From Pseudoalteromonas viridis (GTDB taxonomy: Bacteria; Pseudomonadota; Gammaproteobacteria; Enterobacterales; Alteromonadaceae), in assembly GCF_017742995.1 (NCBI RefSeq), contig NZ_CP072425.1, positions 4,184,241 through 4,248,240 of the forward strand: 64,000 nucleotides of DNA. Reading direction: 5' to 3'. The translations under genes and the position numbers were made by a program. Shown here one piece after another: positions 48,817 to 58,900 of the stretch. The notes beneath the pieces are model-generated. The model was not told where the DNA came from. It searched no databases and worked only from the letters and a program-made list of their open reading frames with translations. Position 1 is the stretch's first letter; each line of letters begins with the position of its first letter.

Positions 48817-51800
48817 ATGAGCAATAAGAAAAAACGTAATAAGCAACAACAAGGCCAACTGGTCAGCCCCAAGTATCTGAAAAAGAACATAGAAAATGCC
48901 CCAACAGCCAATGAGGTGAAATGCTGGAAACGGGATGACTATCAGAACATTGAACTGGCCACTCAGCGCCTGAAAGAAATGTTTGTTGAGATGGGGCAAA
49001 AAACCCGCATTGAACGCGGACAGAAACCCGCTGAGCGGGCCGTCTTTCGCAAGCAACATGGTATCGTCTACGGCCAGTTTGAGGTTCACAGCAAACTGGA
49101 TAAGTGTTTACAGGCCGGTGTGTTTGCAAAACCGGCCAGTTATGACTGTGTGCTGCGCTTTTCCAGCGATACCACGCCAAATAGCCCAGATCTGCACACC
49201 ACTCTAGGGGTCGGGATCAAACTATTTGGTGTGAAAGGTAAAAAGTTGCTGGGTGACAGCGACAATGTCGACTTTATCATGCAAAACATCGACCGCTTTT
49301 TTGTTCGCGATGCCGCACAAATGTGTGCCTTTACCACCGCCGGCGTTATCGACCGCGACTACCCTGCTTATCTGGACAAACACCCAAAAACCGCCGACAT
49401 ACTGGATGACATGACTAAACCCGAGGCCAGCTGCCTGAGCACCCACTACTGGGCAATCCTGCCGTTTAAACTTGGTGAGGAGAATGTCGTTAAATATCGT
49501 ATTCGTCCGCTCGATACCTACCGGGGCTCGCCAGCACAAGGCAATGACTACCTGGCGGAGGACTTACAAATTCGTCTGCGTCAGGGTGAGGCTAAGTTTG
49601 TCTTTGAGATCCAACGGCGTCCACCCAATGCCTCCGAGAAAGACTTCCCCATCGACAATGCCATGGTCGCCTGGTCAGAAAAAGAAGCCCCCTTCGAGCC
49701 GGTTGCCACCCTCACGCTGCCACAGCAAGACATTTGTGCCATCGGCCAGGCCGAGTTTGGTCGCAACCTGGCTTTCAATATCTGGCGCACCCTGGCTGAT
49801 AACGAACCACTGGGTTCCATAGCTCAGGCCCGAAAAGTCGTGTATCAGGCCAGTGCGAATACCCGTCATCAGGCCAACGGCCAGCAGATGAACGAACCCG
49901 ATGCCATCGACCCAAAGTTTACAGGTAACAGTGACGAAAACAGCGAGTGCATTGTGCGGGCTGGGATTTATCCACCCATTGGCGTCATGCGGGTAGGTAG
50001 CAGTCAGGAGTACTTTATTGGTCCACAGGTGCCAAACCCTAAGCCTCGACTGGAAAAAGACGCCTACCGGGATGACGACGGTCTGCTTAAGCGCCAGGCG
50101 GCTGAGTTTCGAATTTATGGTTTTAACGCGGCAGGCAAGCCTGTAAAAGAGCTGACGATGGACAACGCCAAAATCAGCTGGCAGGTACACCTGGCTAACC
50201 AGAAGTCATCGTGGTATGAATTTCAGCTGGCACTGGATGTACCGGAAGCCGCCGATGCCCCGCCCAGCCTGCTGCGTAACAATAATGTTGCTGATCGTAA
50301 TCGCTTACTGATTGATGGTGGCACACACAAACTGAACAAACCCGAAGTGGAAGATGGCCCACAATTCCAGGGCGAGTTTATGGGCGAAGAAGTCTATCTG
50401 GGTGAGCTTAAGTCTGACGAGCAGGGCCGCCTGATTGTGCTTGGCGGCAATGGCGTATCGCGCAACATCAATGGCGACATCGCCATTACTTTTGCTAATA
50501 ACCAGGGCTGGCACGACGATATTTCCGATGGCCCGGTGACCGCCGAGGTGGAATATGAAGGCGTAAAATTACAGGTCGACCCGGCCTGGGTGGTGTGTGC
50601 CCCACCGGATTATGCACCAATGCAAAAATCCGTGCGTACCATGTGGGACCTGATGCGTTCAGTCGCCGTCAATGCCGGTATGCTGACTCGTCCGGCGCGT
50701 CCATCTTTTAAACACGATATTTTGCCTATTTTCGAGCGCATGACCGACTTACAGTGGGTGAACGCCGGGTTTGCCGCCGGGTTTGGTTTTAAGGCCCCCT
50801 TTAACTACACCAGTGAAGAATGGAAAGCAAAACTGGGCAACCCGTCTGCGGCATATAAAGAGCTGCGCCGTACGCTGTCGAATAATTTCCGCCGCTATGG
50901 TCAACCCGGTGCACAAGCCGCGCAGCTGTGGCCCTGGCTGTATGGCGATGCTTTGTCTATTCCACCAACGGGATCTGAGCGTCAGCACTCCACCCTGTCT
51001 GCGCTACAATTGTCCTTTCTGGATCAGTGGGTTGAAGGAGACTTTACCGCCGACTATGTAGACCCGGCAGTTTGCCCGCATGCCGCTGAGCCCGACGACA
51101 TAGATAAAGTGCCAGTGGCGGAGCAACCGGATATGCTGACCCGTGGCGCACTGGACTTCTGTCTGGCTGATGCCTTTCACCCGGGCTGTGAAATGACCTG
51201 GCCAATGCGTACGGCCGGTATGTATATGGCACCGTTTCGAATTAAACATGCCGATAAAGGGATCAGTAAAGACACCACCTATTATGGTGCCCAGATAAAC
51301 GCGGACATCATTACCCTGGCACAAGGACCAATCCTCGGAGGTCAGGTGGCCGGTGGCATCACCCGCTGGATGGCGATCCCCTGGCAGACCGACACCGCCA
51401 GCTGCCGCGATGGCTACACGCCCGATTACGACCCTTACCTGCCCACGTTCTGGCCAGCGCGGGTACCGAATAATATTCTCAATGTGGCACGCTATGAAGA
51501 AGCCATCAACCCGGCACTGGACCCGCAAACCCGCATTGAGGCATTCAATTATCGCAGCGACTGGCTCGATGCCTTGCCCCTATATGGTCAGCCGGCCACC
51601 TATACCGCCCAAATCAACAGCATGATCGCCAATTTCGATAAACTGGCTGTGGTCCAGGGTCGACCAGGGGCAACCGACAGCGTGGAGCTGCCCGCATCCA
51701 TGCAGGTTGGGATCACCGCTGACGATCACCTGTCTAAAAAGGCGAGTAAGGCGGCTGCCAAAGCGCAAGCCGACAATAAGCTTCAGACTGTTGCGCAGCT

Positions 51801-51939
51801 GGCTGCGAATCTGGTGCCCAGCCCGGATGGTCAGGATGCAGCAAGGCCTGTCATGGCAACTTCACGCTCTCGGGTAGATCTCGGGGTGGTCGAAAAAGTC
51901 AGTCGCTTTGCGGCAAACTTTCCCAAGGACTTAAAATAA
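48817..51939 (+). CDS. Fusion of catalase-like heme domain and LodA-like quinoprotein oxidase
   Basis: 1040 residues. A basic start (SNKKKRNKQQQ) is followed by a catalase-family domain (about 45-345): KQHGIVYGQFEV with the candidate distal His, AKPASYDCVLRFSSD, GVGIKLFGVKG and FIMQNIDRFFVRDA. From about 375 to the end it is LodA-like: RAGIYPPIGVMRVGSS, the mid-region AEFRIYGFNAAG, VVCAPPDYAPMQKSVRTMWD, and late FHPGCEMTWPMR. LodA-type enzymes carry a cysteine-tryptophylquinone made from an internal Cys and Trp; by analogy Asp749-x3-Cys753 and Trp795 are candidates, although I could not align them. LodA-family enzymes oxidise amino acids (lysine epsilon-amine, glycine) and release hydrogen peroxide, so a fused catalase-like domain is notable. 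No signal peptide. The partner flavoprotein follows after 11 bases. Confidence 0.85.
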   Translation: MSNKKKRNKQQQGQLVSPKYLKKNIENAPTANEVKCWKRDDYQNIELATQRLKEMFVEMGQKTRIERGQKPAERAVFRKQHGIVYGQFEVHSKLDKCLQAGVFAKPASYDCVLRFSSDTTPNSPDLHTTLGVGIKLFGVKGKKLLGDSDNVDFIMQNIDRFFVRDAAQMCAFTTAGVIDRDYPAYLDKHPKTADILDDMTKPEASCLSTHYWAILPFKLGEENVVKYRIRPLDTYRGSPAQGNDYLAEDLQIRLRQGEAKFVFEIQRRPPNASEKDFPIDNAMVAWSEKEAPFEPVATLTLPQQDICAIGQAEFGRNLAFNIWRTLADNEPLGSIAQARKVVYQASANTRHQANGQQMNEPDAIDPKFTGNSDENSECIVRAGIYPPIGVMRVGSSQEYFIGPQVPNPKPRLEKDAYRDDDGLLKRQAAEFRIYGFNAAGKPVKELTMDNAKISWQVHLANQKSSWYEFQLALDVPEAADAPPSLLRNNNVADRNRLLIDGGTHKLNKPEVEDGPQFQGEFMGEEVYLGELKSDEQGRLIVLGGNGVSRNINGDIAITFANNQGWHDDISDGPVTAEVEYEGVKLQVDPAWVVCAPPDYAPMQKSVRTMWDLMRSVAVNAGMLTRPARPSFKHDILPIFERMTDLQWVNAGFAAGFGFKAPFNYTSEEWKAKLGNPSAAYKELRRTLSNNFRRYGQPGAQAAQLWPWLYGDALSIPPTGSERQHSTLSALQLSFLDQWVEGDFTADYVDPAVCPHAAEPDDIDKVPVAEQPDMLTRGALDFCLADAFHPGCEMTWPMRTAGMYMAPFRIKHADKGISKDTTYYGAQINADIITLAQGPILGGQVAGGITRWMAIPWQTDTASCRDGYTPDYDPYLPTFWPARVPNNILNVARYEEAINPALDPQTRIEAFNYRSDWLDALPLYGQPATYTAQINSMIANFDKLAVVQGRPGATDSVELPASMQVGITADDHLSKKASKAAAKAQADNKLQTVAQLAANLVPSPDGQDAARPVMATSRSRVDLGVVEKVSRFAANFPKDLK

Positions 51940-51950
51940 GGTCAGACGCA

Positions 51951-53096
51951 ATGACACAGGTAAAACATTGTCAGATTGCGATCATTGGCGCCGGGGTGGC
52001 AGGCTGTATTGCCGCCCTGGCGCTCAGTCGCCACTTTCAGGTCGTATTGATTGACAAGCAACCTGCCTGCCCCGACAAGGTGGGTGAATGCCTGCCGCCG
52101 GCTGCGGCGCGCATATTGCGAACTTTAAACCTGCTCAAGGACTTTGAGCAGCGCCAGGATTTGCATATACCACACTATGGCATGCAAAGCCGTTGGGGGA
52201 GCGAGCAAAGCCTTATCAACGACAACCTCAGTAATCCCGATGGCCTGGGCTGGCAACTCAACCGGGCCGGATTTGAGAACTGGTTGCGCGAGCAAGTAAT
52301 CGCACACGGTATCGAAACCCTCTGGCCCGCCAGGTTACTGGACGCCCAGCCTGGCAGTGACGGCTGGTTGCTGTATCTGGCAGCGCAAACGCAGGCCGCT
52401 CAGCAGAGCATCGCTATCCCTTGCCACTTTGTGATTGATGCCACCGGACGTCACAGCGCATTTGCCACTAAACTGGGGCTCAAGCGCACTGTGCTGGACA
52501 AACAAATTGCCCTGTGGGCGAGCCTGGATTGTGCCATCAAAAACCAACTGGCCTGTATCGAAGCAAGCGAGCAAGGATGGTGGTACAGCGCCCGGTTACC
52601 GGCGCAGCGCCGGGTACTGGCGTTGCAAACCGACAGTGATTTGCTCAACAAAGGCCTGCAACACGATTTGGCTCAGTTTTGTCGCCTGGCACGCTTACAA
52701 CCTGGATTAAGGGCATTATTACCACAAGGCATTGAGCAATCGGGCACCATGCAGCTCCATGGTGTAGTATCGGCCAATAGTACCTGTCTGACGCAGCCTG
52801 CCGGACACCGCTGGGCTGCACTGGGTGATGCCGCCTGTAGCTTTGACCCTTTGTCGTCGCAGGGCATGTTTAATGCCATGGCAACTGCCATGCAACTGGC
52901 CAACAGCCTGAGTGAGTATGGCCTGAGCGACGCCAATGCCGCTATTGAGGTAACCCGCCTGCATCAGGCACAGATCAAATCTGTCTGGCAACATTATCTG
53001 AACCATCGCGCACATTATTACGCACAGGAGCGGCGCTGGCCCGACTCACCTTACTGGCAACGTCGCCAGACGCACAAAAACGCCGAGTTCAGTTGA
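51951..53096 (+). CDS. LodB-like FAD-dependent oxidoreductase
   Basis: 381 residues. N-terminal FAD-binding IAIIGAGVAGCIAALALS, the GECLPPAAARIL segment typical of the tryptophan-halogenase/geranylgeranyl-reductase-like group, and the second FAD motif LGDAACSFDPLSSQGM. LodB-type proteins are required for making the quinone cofactor in the LodA partner and are encoded next to it, as here. Operon with the oxidase (11-base gap). Role as maturase is from the known pair. Confidence 0.87.
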   Translation: MTQVKHCQIAIIGAGVAGCIAALALSRHFQVVLIDKQPACPDKVGECLPPAAARILRTLNLLKDFEQRQDLHIPHYGMQSRWGSEQSLINDNLSNPDGLGWQLNRAGFENWLREQVIAHGIETLWPARLLDAQPGSDGWLLYLAAQTQAAQQSIAIPCHFVIDATGRHSAFATKLGLKRTVLDKQIALWASLDCAIKNQLACIEASEQGWWYSARLPAQRRVLALQTDSDLLNKGLQHDLAQFCRLARLQPGLRALLPQGIEQSGTMQLHGVVSANSTCLTQPAGHRWAALGDAACSFDPLSSQGMFNAMATAMQLANSLSEYGLSDANAAIEVTRLHQAQIKSVWQHYLNHRAHYYAQERRWPDSPYWQRRQTHKNAEFS

Positions 53097-53177
53097 GCCC
53101 GGCGTGAGGTTCGCAATTCAAGTCCGTTTTATACCTGTCCATTTTTATATTTGCTCATTGGGGGGAGCAAAGTGGTA

Positions 53178-53960
53178 TTATTTTACAATCAGCTGATCTT
53201 CATAGGTGTAGATGCTGTTTGGATCTGTCAGATTAAAGACCTTCACCGCCATAGTTTTGCCTACCGCGTTTTCACACTCCAGGATTTGATACAACACCGG
53301 GTGCTTGGCTTTGTTGTCAACGACTGTGTCCAGCGTAAATACGTCTGAATGGAAAGGTCCCTTGCGATCTTCGCCATGGAACAGGCCCAAAGACACACCC
53401 CGATCTGCAAGAACGCTACAACGGGCGTCGTTGTTTTGGTTATCAACCACCAGGCGGCTGCTAATGTGGTAAGCCGTGTGATAGCCGTATGAGTATGGCT
53501 GATTCACGAAGTCACCCGCTGGCGTTAACTCGATTTGCCAATCAACGATGGGGGCACCCGGCACGTTAACCAGCACCTTGTACCACTCCCCTGCCGCATC
53601 ATAACAGCTAACATGCAGTACTTTCTTTTCGGTCAGTGTCGCTTCAGGAATAGCAACACCCATTTCAACTGTATTGCGATCCGCAATCGTCTTCACACCC
53701 AGGTTAACAATATGACGGCCATCATTTGCAGAATACAGATTTGCAGACTCACAGTAAGCACCTTCACCACGCAGGATCAGTTGCGCTTCAAAGTTGTGCG
53801 CAAACTCACCGGTTAGCAATGCTGAACTTACCGGGCCTGACGTGTAGTTAGTCAAACGCTCGTATCCATCAGTATCGAATACGTTTTGATAAGCCGTAGC
53901 CTGGCTACCAAATGCACTGAACAAAGCGACTGCAGCAAATGACAAAGATAAGGTTTTCAT
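53178..53960 (-). CDS. Secreted protein of unknown function
   Basis: 260 residues with a signal peptide (LSLSFAAVALFSAFGSQATA) and a polar beta-rich body containing four cysteines (YCESANLY, VSCYDAAG, ARCSVLAD, ECENAVG), suggesting two disulfides. A good AAGGAC ribosome site precedes the ATG. No family recognised; the composition suggests an immunoglobulin-like or sugar-binding exoprotein. It is convergent with the LodB-like gene. Confidence 0.75.
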   Translation of the reverse strand: MKTLSLSFAAVALFSAFGSQATAYQNVFDTDGYERLTNYTSGPVSSALLTGEFAHNFEAQLILRGEGAYCESANLYSANDGRHIVNLGVKTIADRNTVEMGVAIPEATLTEKKVLHVSCYDAAGEWYKVLVNVPGAPIVDWQIELTPAGDFVNQPYSYGYHTAYHISSRLVVDNQNNDARCSVLADRGVSLGLFHGEDRKGPFHSDVFTLDTVVDNKAKHPVLYQILECENAVGKTMAVKVFNLTDPNSIYTYEDQLIVK

Positions 53961-54328
53961 GGTTATGTCCTTTTAGAAAGTAACGAATAAAAAATGTTAA
54001 TGGTTAAACTGTGCAGCGCGGGTCAACAGATTAACAATCACGCCTGACCCTTGCTTGCCAACTGAGGTCACCATAGCAAGAGAAATTCGCGTCAGACAAA
54101 TTTCAAAAACAAGTAGACTTACCTGTTGAAAATGAAAAAATATCCAATTTAATCATAATGATAAAAACAGTGCTTACCACCTTCATAAGCATTGATCAGG
54201 GTCTCAAAAGCAGCTCCTAAGAGACCCTATTTTATTCTGTTCAGAAAATAATGAAACTTCATCTCAGTCGCTTTGTAGCCAACCGTGTACACCAACAAAG
54301 CTTGATCTACGACAAGTAAATTTGTCAC
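53961..54328. other. AT-rich intergenic region with one hairpin
   Basis: Presumably holds the promoter of the secreted protein on the minus strand. An eight-base stem AGGGTCTC (54198-54205) / GAGACCCT (54221-54228) with a 15-base loop, followed by TATTTTATT on the plus strand, resembles a weak terminator. No gene seen. Confidence 0.45.
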
Positions 54329-54628
54329 TCAGCAGCAAAATTTCTCGTTGAAATGGGGCTTGCACAGCAGCAGCATGCGCCCTACTATTTGCGTGTTTTC
54401 TGAAGATAGCCAATCCGAGTACATCGCGGTGGTGTGTTTAGCATGACGGGTCAATGAGCCGGTCATGATGTGGTCACCCCGTGGCAAGGCGATAGAGCAA
54501 CTATCCAGGATCTGTAACTGATTCGGGTAAAGGTAATACGCTGATGCGTCGTCAAAACCTGAGTCGCTTTGCTCAAGATCTGAAGGGGTAAGCGCGTGCA
54601 CCACAAACAAGCACCGTTCACATAACAA
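54329..54628 (-). CDS. Short cysteine-containing protein, uncertain
   Basis: 99 residues with six cysteines (CERC near the start, FCC at the end), divergent from the decarboxylase gene. No family, no clear ribosome site, no signal peptide. Kept because it fills an otherwise empty space and is open over the whole length, but it may be spurious. Confidence 0.35.
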   Translation of the reverse strand: MLCERCLFVVHALTPSDLEQSDSGFDDASAYYLYPNQLQILDSCSIALPRGDHIMTGSLTRHAKHTTAMYSDWLSSENTQIVGRMLLLCKPHFNEKFCC

Positions 54629-54668
54629 GCCTGCAGGTCGTTATTCGCTGATACTATTTGGAGTCGCT

Positions 54669-55844
54669 ATGCCTATTCAGCCTCAAGTACAAAATTTTGC
54701 TATTGACGCTACCCTTGTTACCGATCTGGTTGCCCAGTATGGCTCACCGCTACTGATGCTTGACTGTGATCAGGTGCGTGACCAATATTTGGCCCTTGCC
54801 GAAGCATTACCCGGCGTGCGTTTGCACTACGCCCTTAAGCCTTTACCACATCCTGCTGTAGTGCGTACTTTACTGCAACTGGGTGCCTGTTTTGATTTGG
54901 CAACCAGCGGCGAAGTGGCGCTGGTGCGTGAACAGGGTGTACCGGCTGAGTGCACTATTCATACGCATCCAATTAAACGCCGCAGTGACATTGCTGATGC
55001 GCTGGAATATGGCTGCCAGGTATTTGTAGTCGACAACCTCAACGAGCTGGCGAAGTTTCGCGAGTTTGCCGAGCAGGCCGAAGTGCTGATCCGACTGAGC
55101 TTTCGTAACAGTGAAGCATATGCCGACCTGTCGAAAAAATTCGGTTGCAGTCCAGCCGATGCAATGACGCTGGTGCGCCAGGCGCAGCAATGGGGTATTC
55201 GGGTTAAGGGCCTGTCGTTTCATGTTGGCTCGCAAACCGCCAATGCAGACAAATATGTCGCGGCTATTCAGGCGTGCAAACAACTGATGGACGACGTGGT
55301 GGCTGAAGGCTTGCCTGCCCTGAGCTGCCTGGATATTGGTGGTGGTTTTCCGGTATCGTACGCGAGCAACCAGGTGGATATTCGTGCTTTTTGTGCGCCA
55401 ATCAATGCAGCACTGGCCGAGCTGCCAGAGACGGTACAGCGTATTGCTGAACCTGGTCGCTTTATTGTTGCCGGTGCGATGACCTGCGTTGCCTCAGTGA
55501 TGGGTCAGGCACAGCGTGAAGGCCGTACCTGGTATTATCTGGACGATGGCATTTATGGCTCTTTCAGTGGGCTGATGTTCGACATGGCGTGCTATCCGCT
55601 ACGCACTTTGAAGACCGCTGATGAGGTCTACCCAAGCGTACTGGCGGGGCCAACCTGCGACAGCATAGACGTGATCTGTGATGCCGTTGAACTGCCCAAA
55701 CTGGAAGATGGCGATCTGGTGATCACACGTATGATGGGTGCTTACACCAGTGCAACAGCGACCGACTTCAACTTCTTCAAACGCGCCACCACTGTGGTGC
55801 TCAATGAAGTGATCCAACTTCACCAGGCCGAATTCGGCAGCTAA
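54669..55844 (+). CDS. Ornithine/lysine-type PLP decarboxylase (fold III)
   Basis: 391 residues. Alanine-racemase-fold decarboxylase: PLP lysine Lys57 in HYALKPLPHP, HVGSQ, the GGGFP phosphate loop, EPGRF, and the second active-site motif with Cys330-Asp331 (GPTCDSID). The CDSxD motif points to ornithine or lysine decarboxylase rather than diaminopimelate decarboxylase. It makes putrescine or cadaverine in the cytoplasm. Substrate choice cannot be settled by eye. Single gene. Confidence 0.88.
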   Translation: MPIQPQVQNFAIDATLVTDLVAQYGSPLLMLDCDQVRDQYLALAEALPGVRLHYALKPLPHPAVVRTLLQLGACFDLATSGEVALVREQGVPAECTIHTHPIKRRSDIADALEYGCQVFVVDNLNELAKFREFAEQAEVLIRLSFRNSEAYADLSKKFGCSPADAMTLVRQAQQWGIRVKGLSFHVGSQTANADKYVAAIQACKQLMDDVVAEGLPALSCLDIGGGFPVSYASNQVDIRAFCAPINAALAELPETVQRIAEPGRFIVAGAMTCVASVMGQAQREGRTWYYLDDGIYGSFSGLMFDMACYPLRTLKTADEVYPSVLAGPTCDSIDVICDAVELPKLEDGDLVITRMMGAYTSATATDFNFFKRATTVVLNEVIQLHQAEFGS

Positions 55845-55857
55845 CTCTCCTGTCACA

Positions 55858-55879
55858 GTGAGGCCCGTTCGGGCCTCAC
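55858..55879. terminator. Hairpin between convergent decarboxylase and M4 protease genes
   Basis: GTGAGGCCC-GTTC-GGGCCTCAC; strong stem but no T-run, so termination strength is uncertain. Confidence 0.6.
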
Positions 55880-55900
55880 ATCTGCGCATGCTTTACCCGC

Positions 55901-58900
55901 TTACAAGGGCGCTTTGTGACTGGCTGTAAAGCTGAAAGTCAGCGGCAATGCGTCGTCGACTTGTTGCCAGCTAAAGTCCAGCTCAATATCCTGGTAAACG
56001 TAGATCTCTTGTTCAACCTGGGCAATGACTTGCTCTCCTCGCATCACTTTAAGCAAGACAGGATAGCTCTGGCCCAGCTGGGTTAAAGCAGCACTGGCCT
56101 GCGCCCCGGACATCGTCTCGCCATTTAGCTCCCAGATATAAATGAGATCACTTACATCACCGCTTTGCACCGACAAAACCAGGGTATTGTTGTACTGACT
56201 GATCGCAACCTCAAGTTCTGGCACAGCTTGCAATGTCAGGACTTGCTGATGGGAGATTTGCACTTGCCCGTTTTGCATCTGCATAACCACGGTGACCGGA
56301 TGCTCGCCTGGTTTATCAAAGCTAAACTCAAATGGCGTGTTATCGCTGCGCTGTATCAGCTGACCGTCCAGTTGCCATTGATAAGTCACCGGCCCGGGCG
56401 GTGCCGAGTGTCGTAACTGCAATACACAGGTCAGTCCGTTTTGCTGGCACGTGACGGCCTGATCTGCAATGACCACCGGAGATATAGTCTGAACGGTACG
56501 ATTTACCTCAATGCCGCTTCTGAGCAACAGTAATGTGATCTCGGTGTCAGCCTCAATTTGCCGCTCCAATGTGTAACTGGTACTGTCAATTTGGTCGTCT
56601 CCAATCAGCCACCTGAAACTGTACGCCTGGCTGAATTCACCCGCTATTTGCAATGTAAAATCACTATTGTACTGCTGATAACTAAACGCTATGTCTGGTG
56701 CCTGAAAATCGCCATGCTCAAAGTTTACATAAACATCAATCACCTGAGCTTGCTGCTCAGTCGGGCAACTGGTGTTTATTTGCTCGGGTGTCAGAACCAC
56801 CCGCACCAGCAACAGACCTTCACTCATATCGCTAAACCGAGTGTGAGGTAAGGTCAGGGTTGAGTCCAAAATAGCAACAGAGTCGAGCCTCTCATTATTC
56901 GTGTCAAACCCGCCATTGCGGTCCTTATCGAAAAAAACCTGTACCTGCTGCGTTTCAGGTGCACCATCAAACTGGATCTGGAGATTCTGGTTACTGAACA
57001 GGCTATCCACGGCCCGTACGCTGGCATATCCTGCCGTCACATCCAGTTGCTCGCCATTGACATTGAGCGTGCTTACATAGCTGCCTTGTGCAGACTGTCT
57101 GATGCACTGGGCACCGTCAATCAGGGATGCGATACGATAGCCATCAATAACCTCACCATTGCTAAGCGTAACCTGCCACTTCAGTAACTGCTCTTTGGCG
57201 GCCAGGGTAAAATGACCCGCAGCGACGCTGTGCCAGCTTTGCTCACTGGAGGGTGACCAGCTCAACAGCGGCTCACCGTCCAACGTGATCTCTAAAGAGA
57301 CCACTTGCTCTGGAGTAAAACGGGTGTCGGTAATACGATAGGCAACGCGCTGGTAGGCACGTTCAAACTCAAACGCCAGATTGTTGACCGAACTGCTTTG
57401 TGGCACCAGGCCAACCTGCTGCATCAAAGTGCTCAGCATATCCAGCTGCTGCGGGTCCTCGGTTACCGCCAAAATACATTCACTGGCTTCAAGCATGCCT
57501 GCATGACTGGGGAAGCACTGGGTCATTGCTTCCAGAACCAGCCGGTATGCCCGCTCTACGGACCAGCCAGGCGAGCTTGCAAGCAAATAGAAAAACTTAT
57601 TCAGCACACCGGCTCTGTGATGGTTAACCCCACTTTGCGCCCGGTCCCGATAATCGTCAATGCTAACGCCATCCCAGCGCGGGTTGTTTAGATAACGCAT
57701 ACCGCGATCGGCAAAAAATAAATCCCAGGCTTGATGCCAAAATTTCCCCTGACTATCTGACAGCTGGCCATATACCGCTGAGTTCGCCCAGTTATTGCTG
57801 CCGGTCCCTTGATCTAGGTGGCGCAAATAGTAGTCTTTTACCGCCATTGCCGTAATATCCGCAAAGCTTTCATGCAGTGCGCCCTGCGCCACATTGCTGC
57901 TCACAATACCGGTGTTCCACTCTAAAAGGGCATGGCCAATTTCGTGCGCCACCACATCCAAAGAAGAGCCGTGGGGAAAGTTCCAGCCCATCGGGCCCTG
58001 GCCACCTCTGCCCAGGTTGGTAAACGTACCGTCCCAGTTACTTTGATACTTTTCTGTGTGATAATCCACTCTTTGCCTGATTGGCTTGAGGCAGTATTGC
58101 GGGTCCGACGTCGGACACGGCTGTTGCTGGTTTGGATAGAGCGACTGGAAGTAGTCGGTCAGCATTTGTGCTGTTAATCCGCCATAAAAATGCGCATCAT
58201 TGACCGGCTGAAAACTGCCTTTAAGCATGTAGTAATAATAGGGCTCCGAGGTTACCCCATAGCTTTCTTGTGGTCCATCTGGACAGTCATAGCTGTAAGC
58301 TTGCTGCTGATCTACCGCGGTATTGCTGGCAGGCTTGAGCGTTTCAACAGCGCTGTTGCGCAGATGACACCTGCCATCTTGCCATTCAATGACCATAGGA
58401 TAGCCATCAAATTGGCTGAACAAGCTAGCCTGCGAATTAGTGTAGTAGACATTGCTAATCACCGGGGGCTCTGGAAAGAAGAGCTTGGTTCTGGGGTGAT
58501 CCAATGGCAGCTTGATATTCTGACACTGAGTGGTTGCCATATTCGGTGCCTGCAGACAGTTCAGACCCAGCTTATAATTACCTGTCATGGCCGCAACTGC
58601 GTGTTCCTCAGGCGCAGAAAAATGCGCGATTCCGTCAGCCACACGCACGGTATTCAGGGTTCTGGAGTCCAATAATAATTGTGGACGTGTGCCATCACCC
58701 TGTAATAAGTCCACGGCGTAAACTGTCTGATAATGCTCGCCCACGCGTTCTATGCCACGCTCGAAGGAGTAAACCTTTACTGTCGAATAACCCAGGTTTT
58801 CGCGAATATGGTTCAGCACCTGTTGCTGTGAGTAGGCAAAGGCCTGACTGATATCACCCAACTGCGAGACATCATGAAACTCATTGCCAATGGCGCGCGT

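Noticed and set aside
58190..58851. Long plus-strand frames opposite the M4 protease
   Set aside because: They are antisense shadows of a clearly conserved protease frame.
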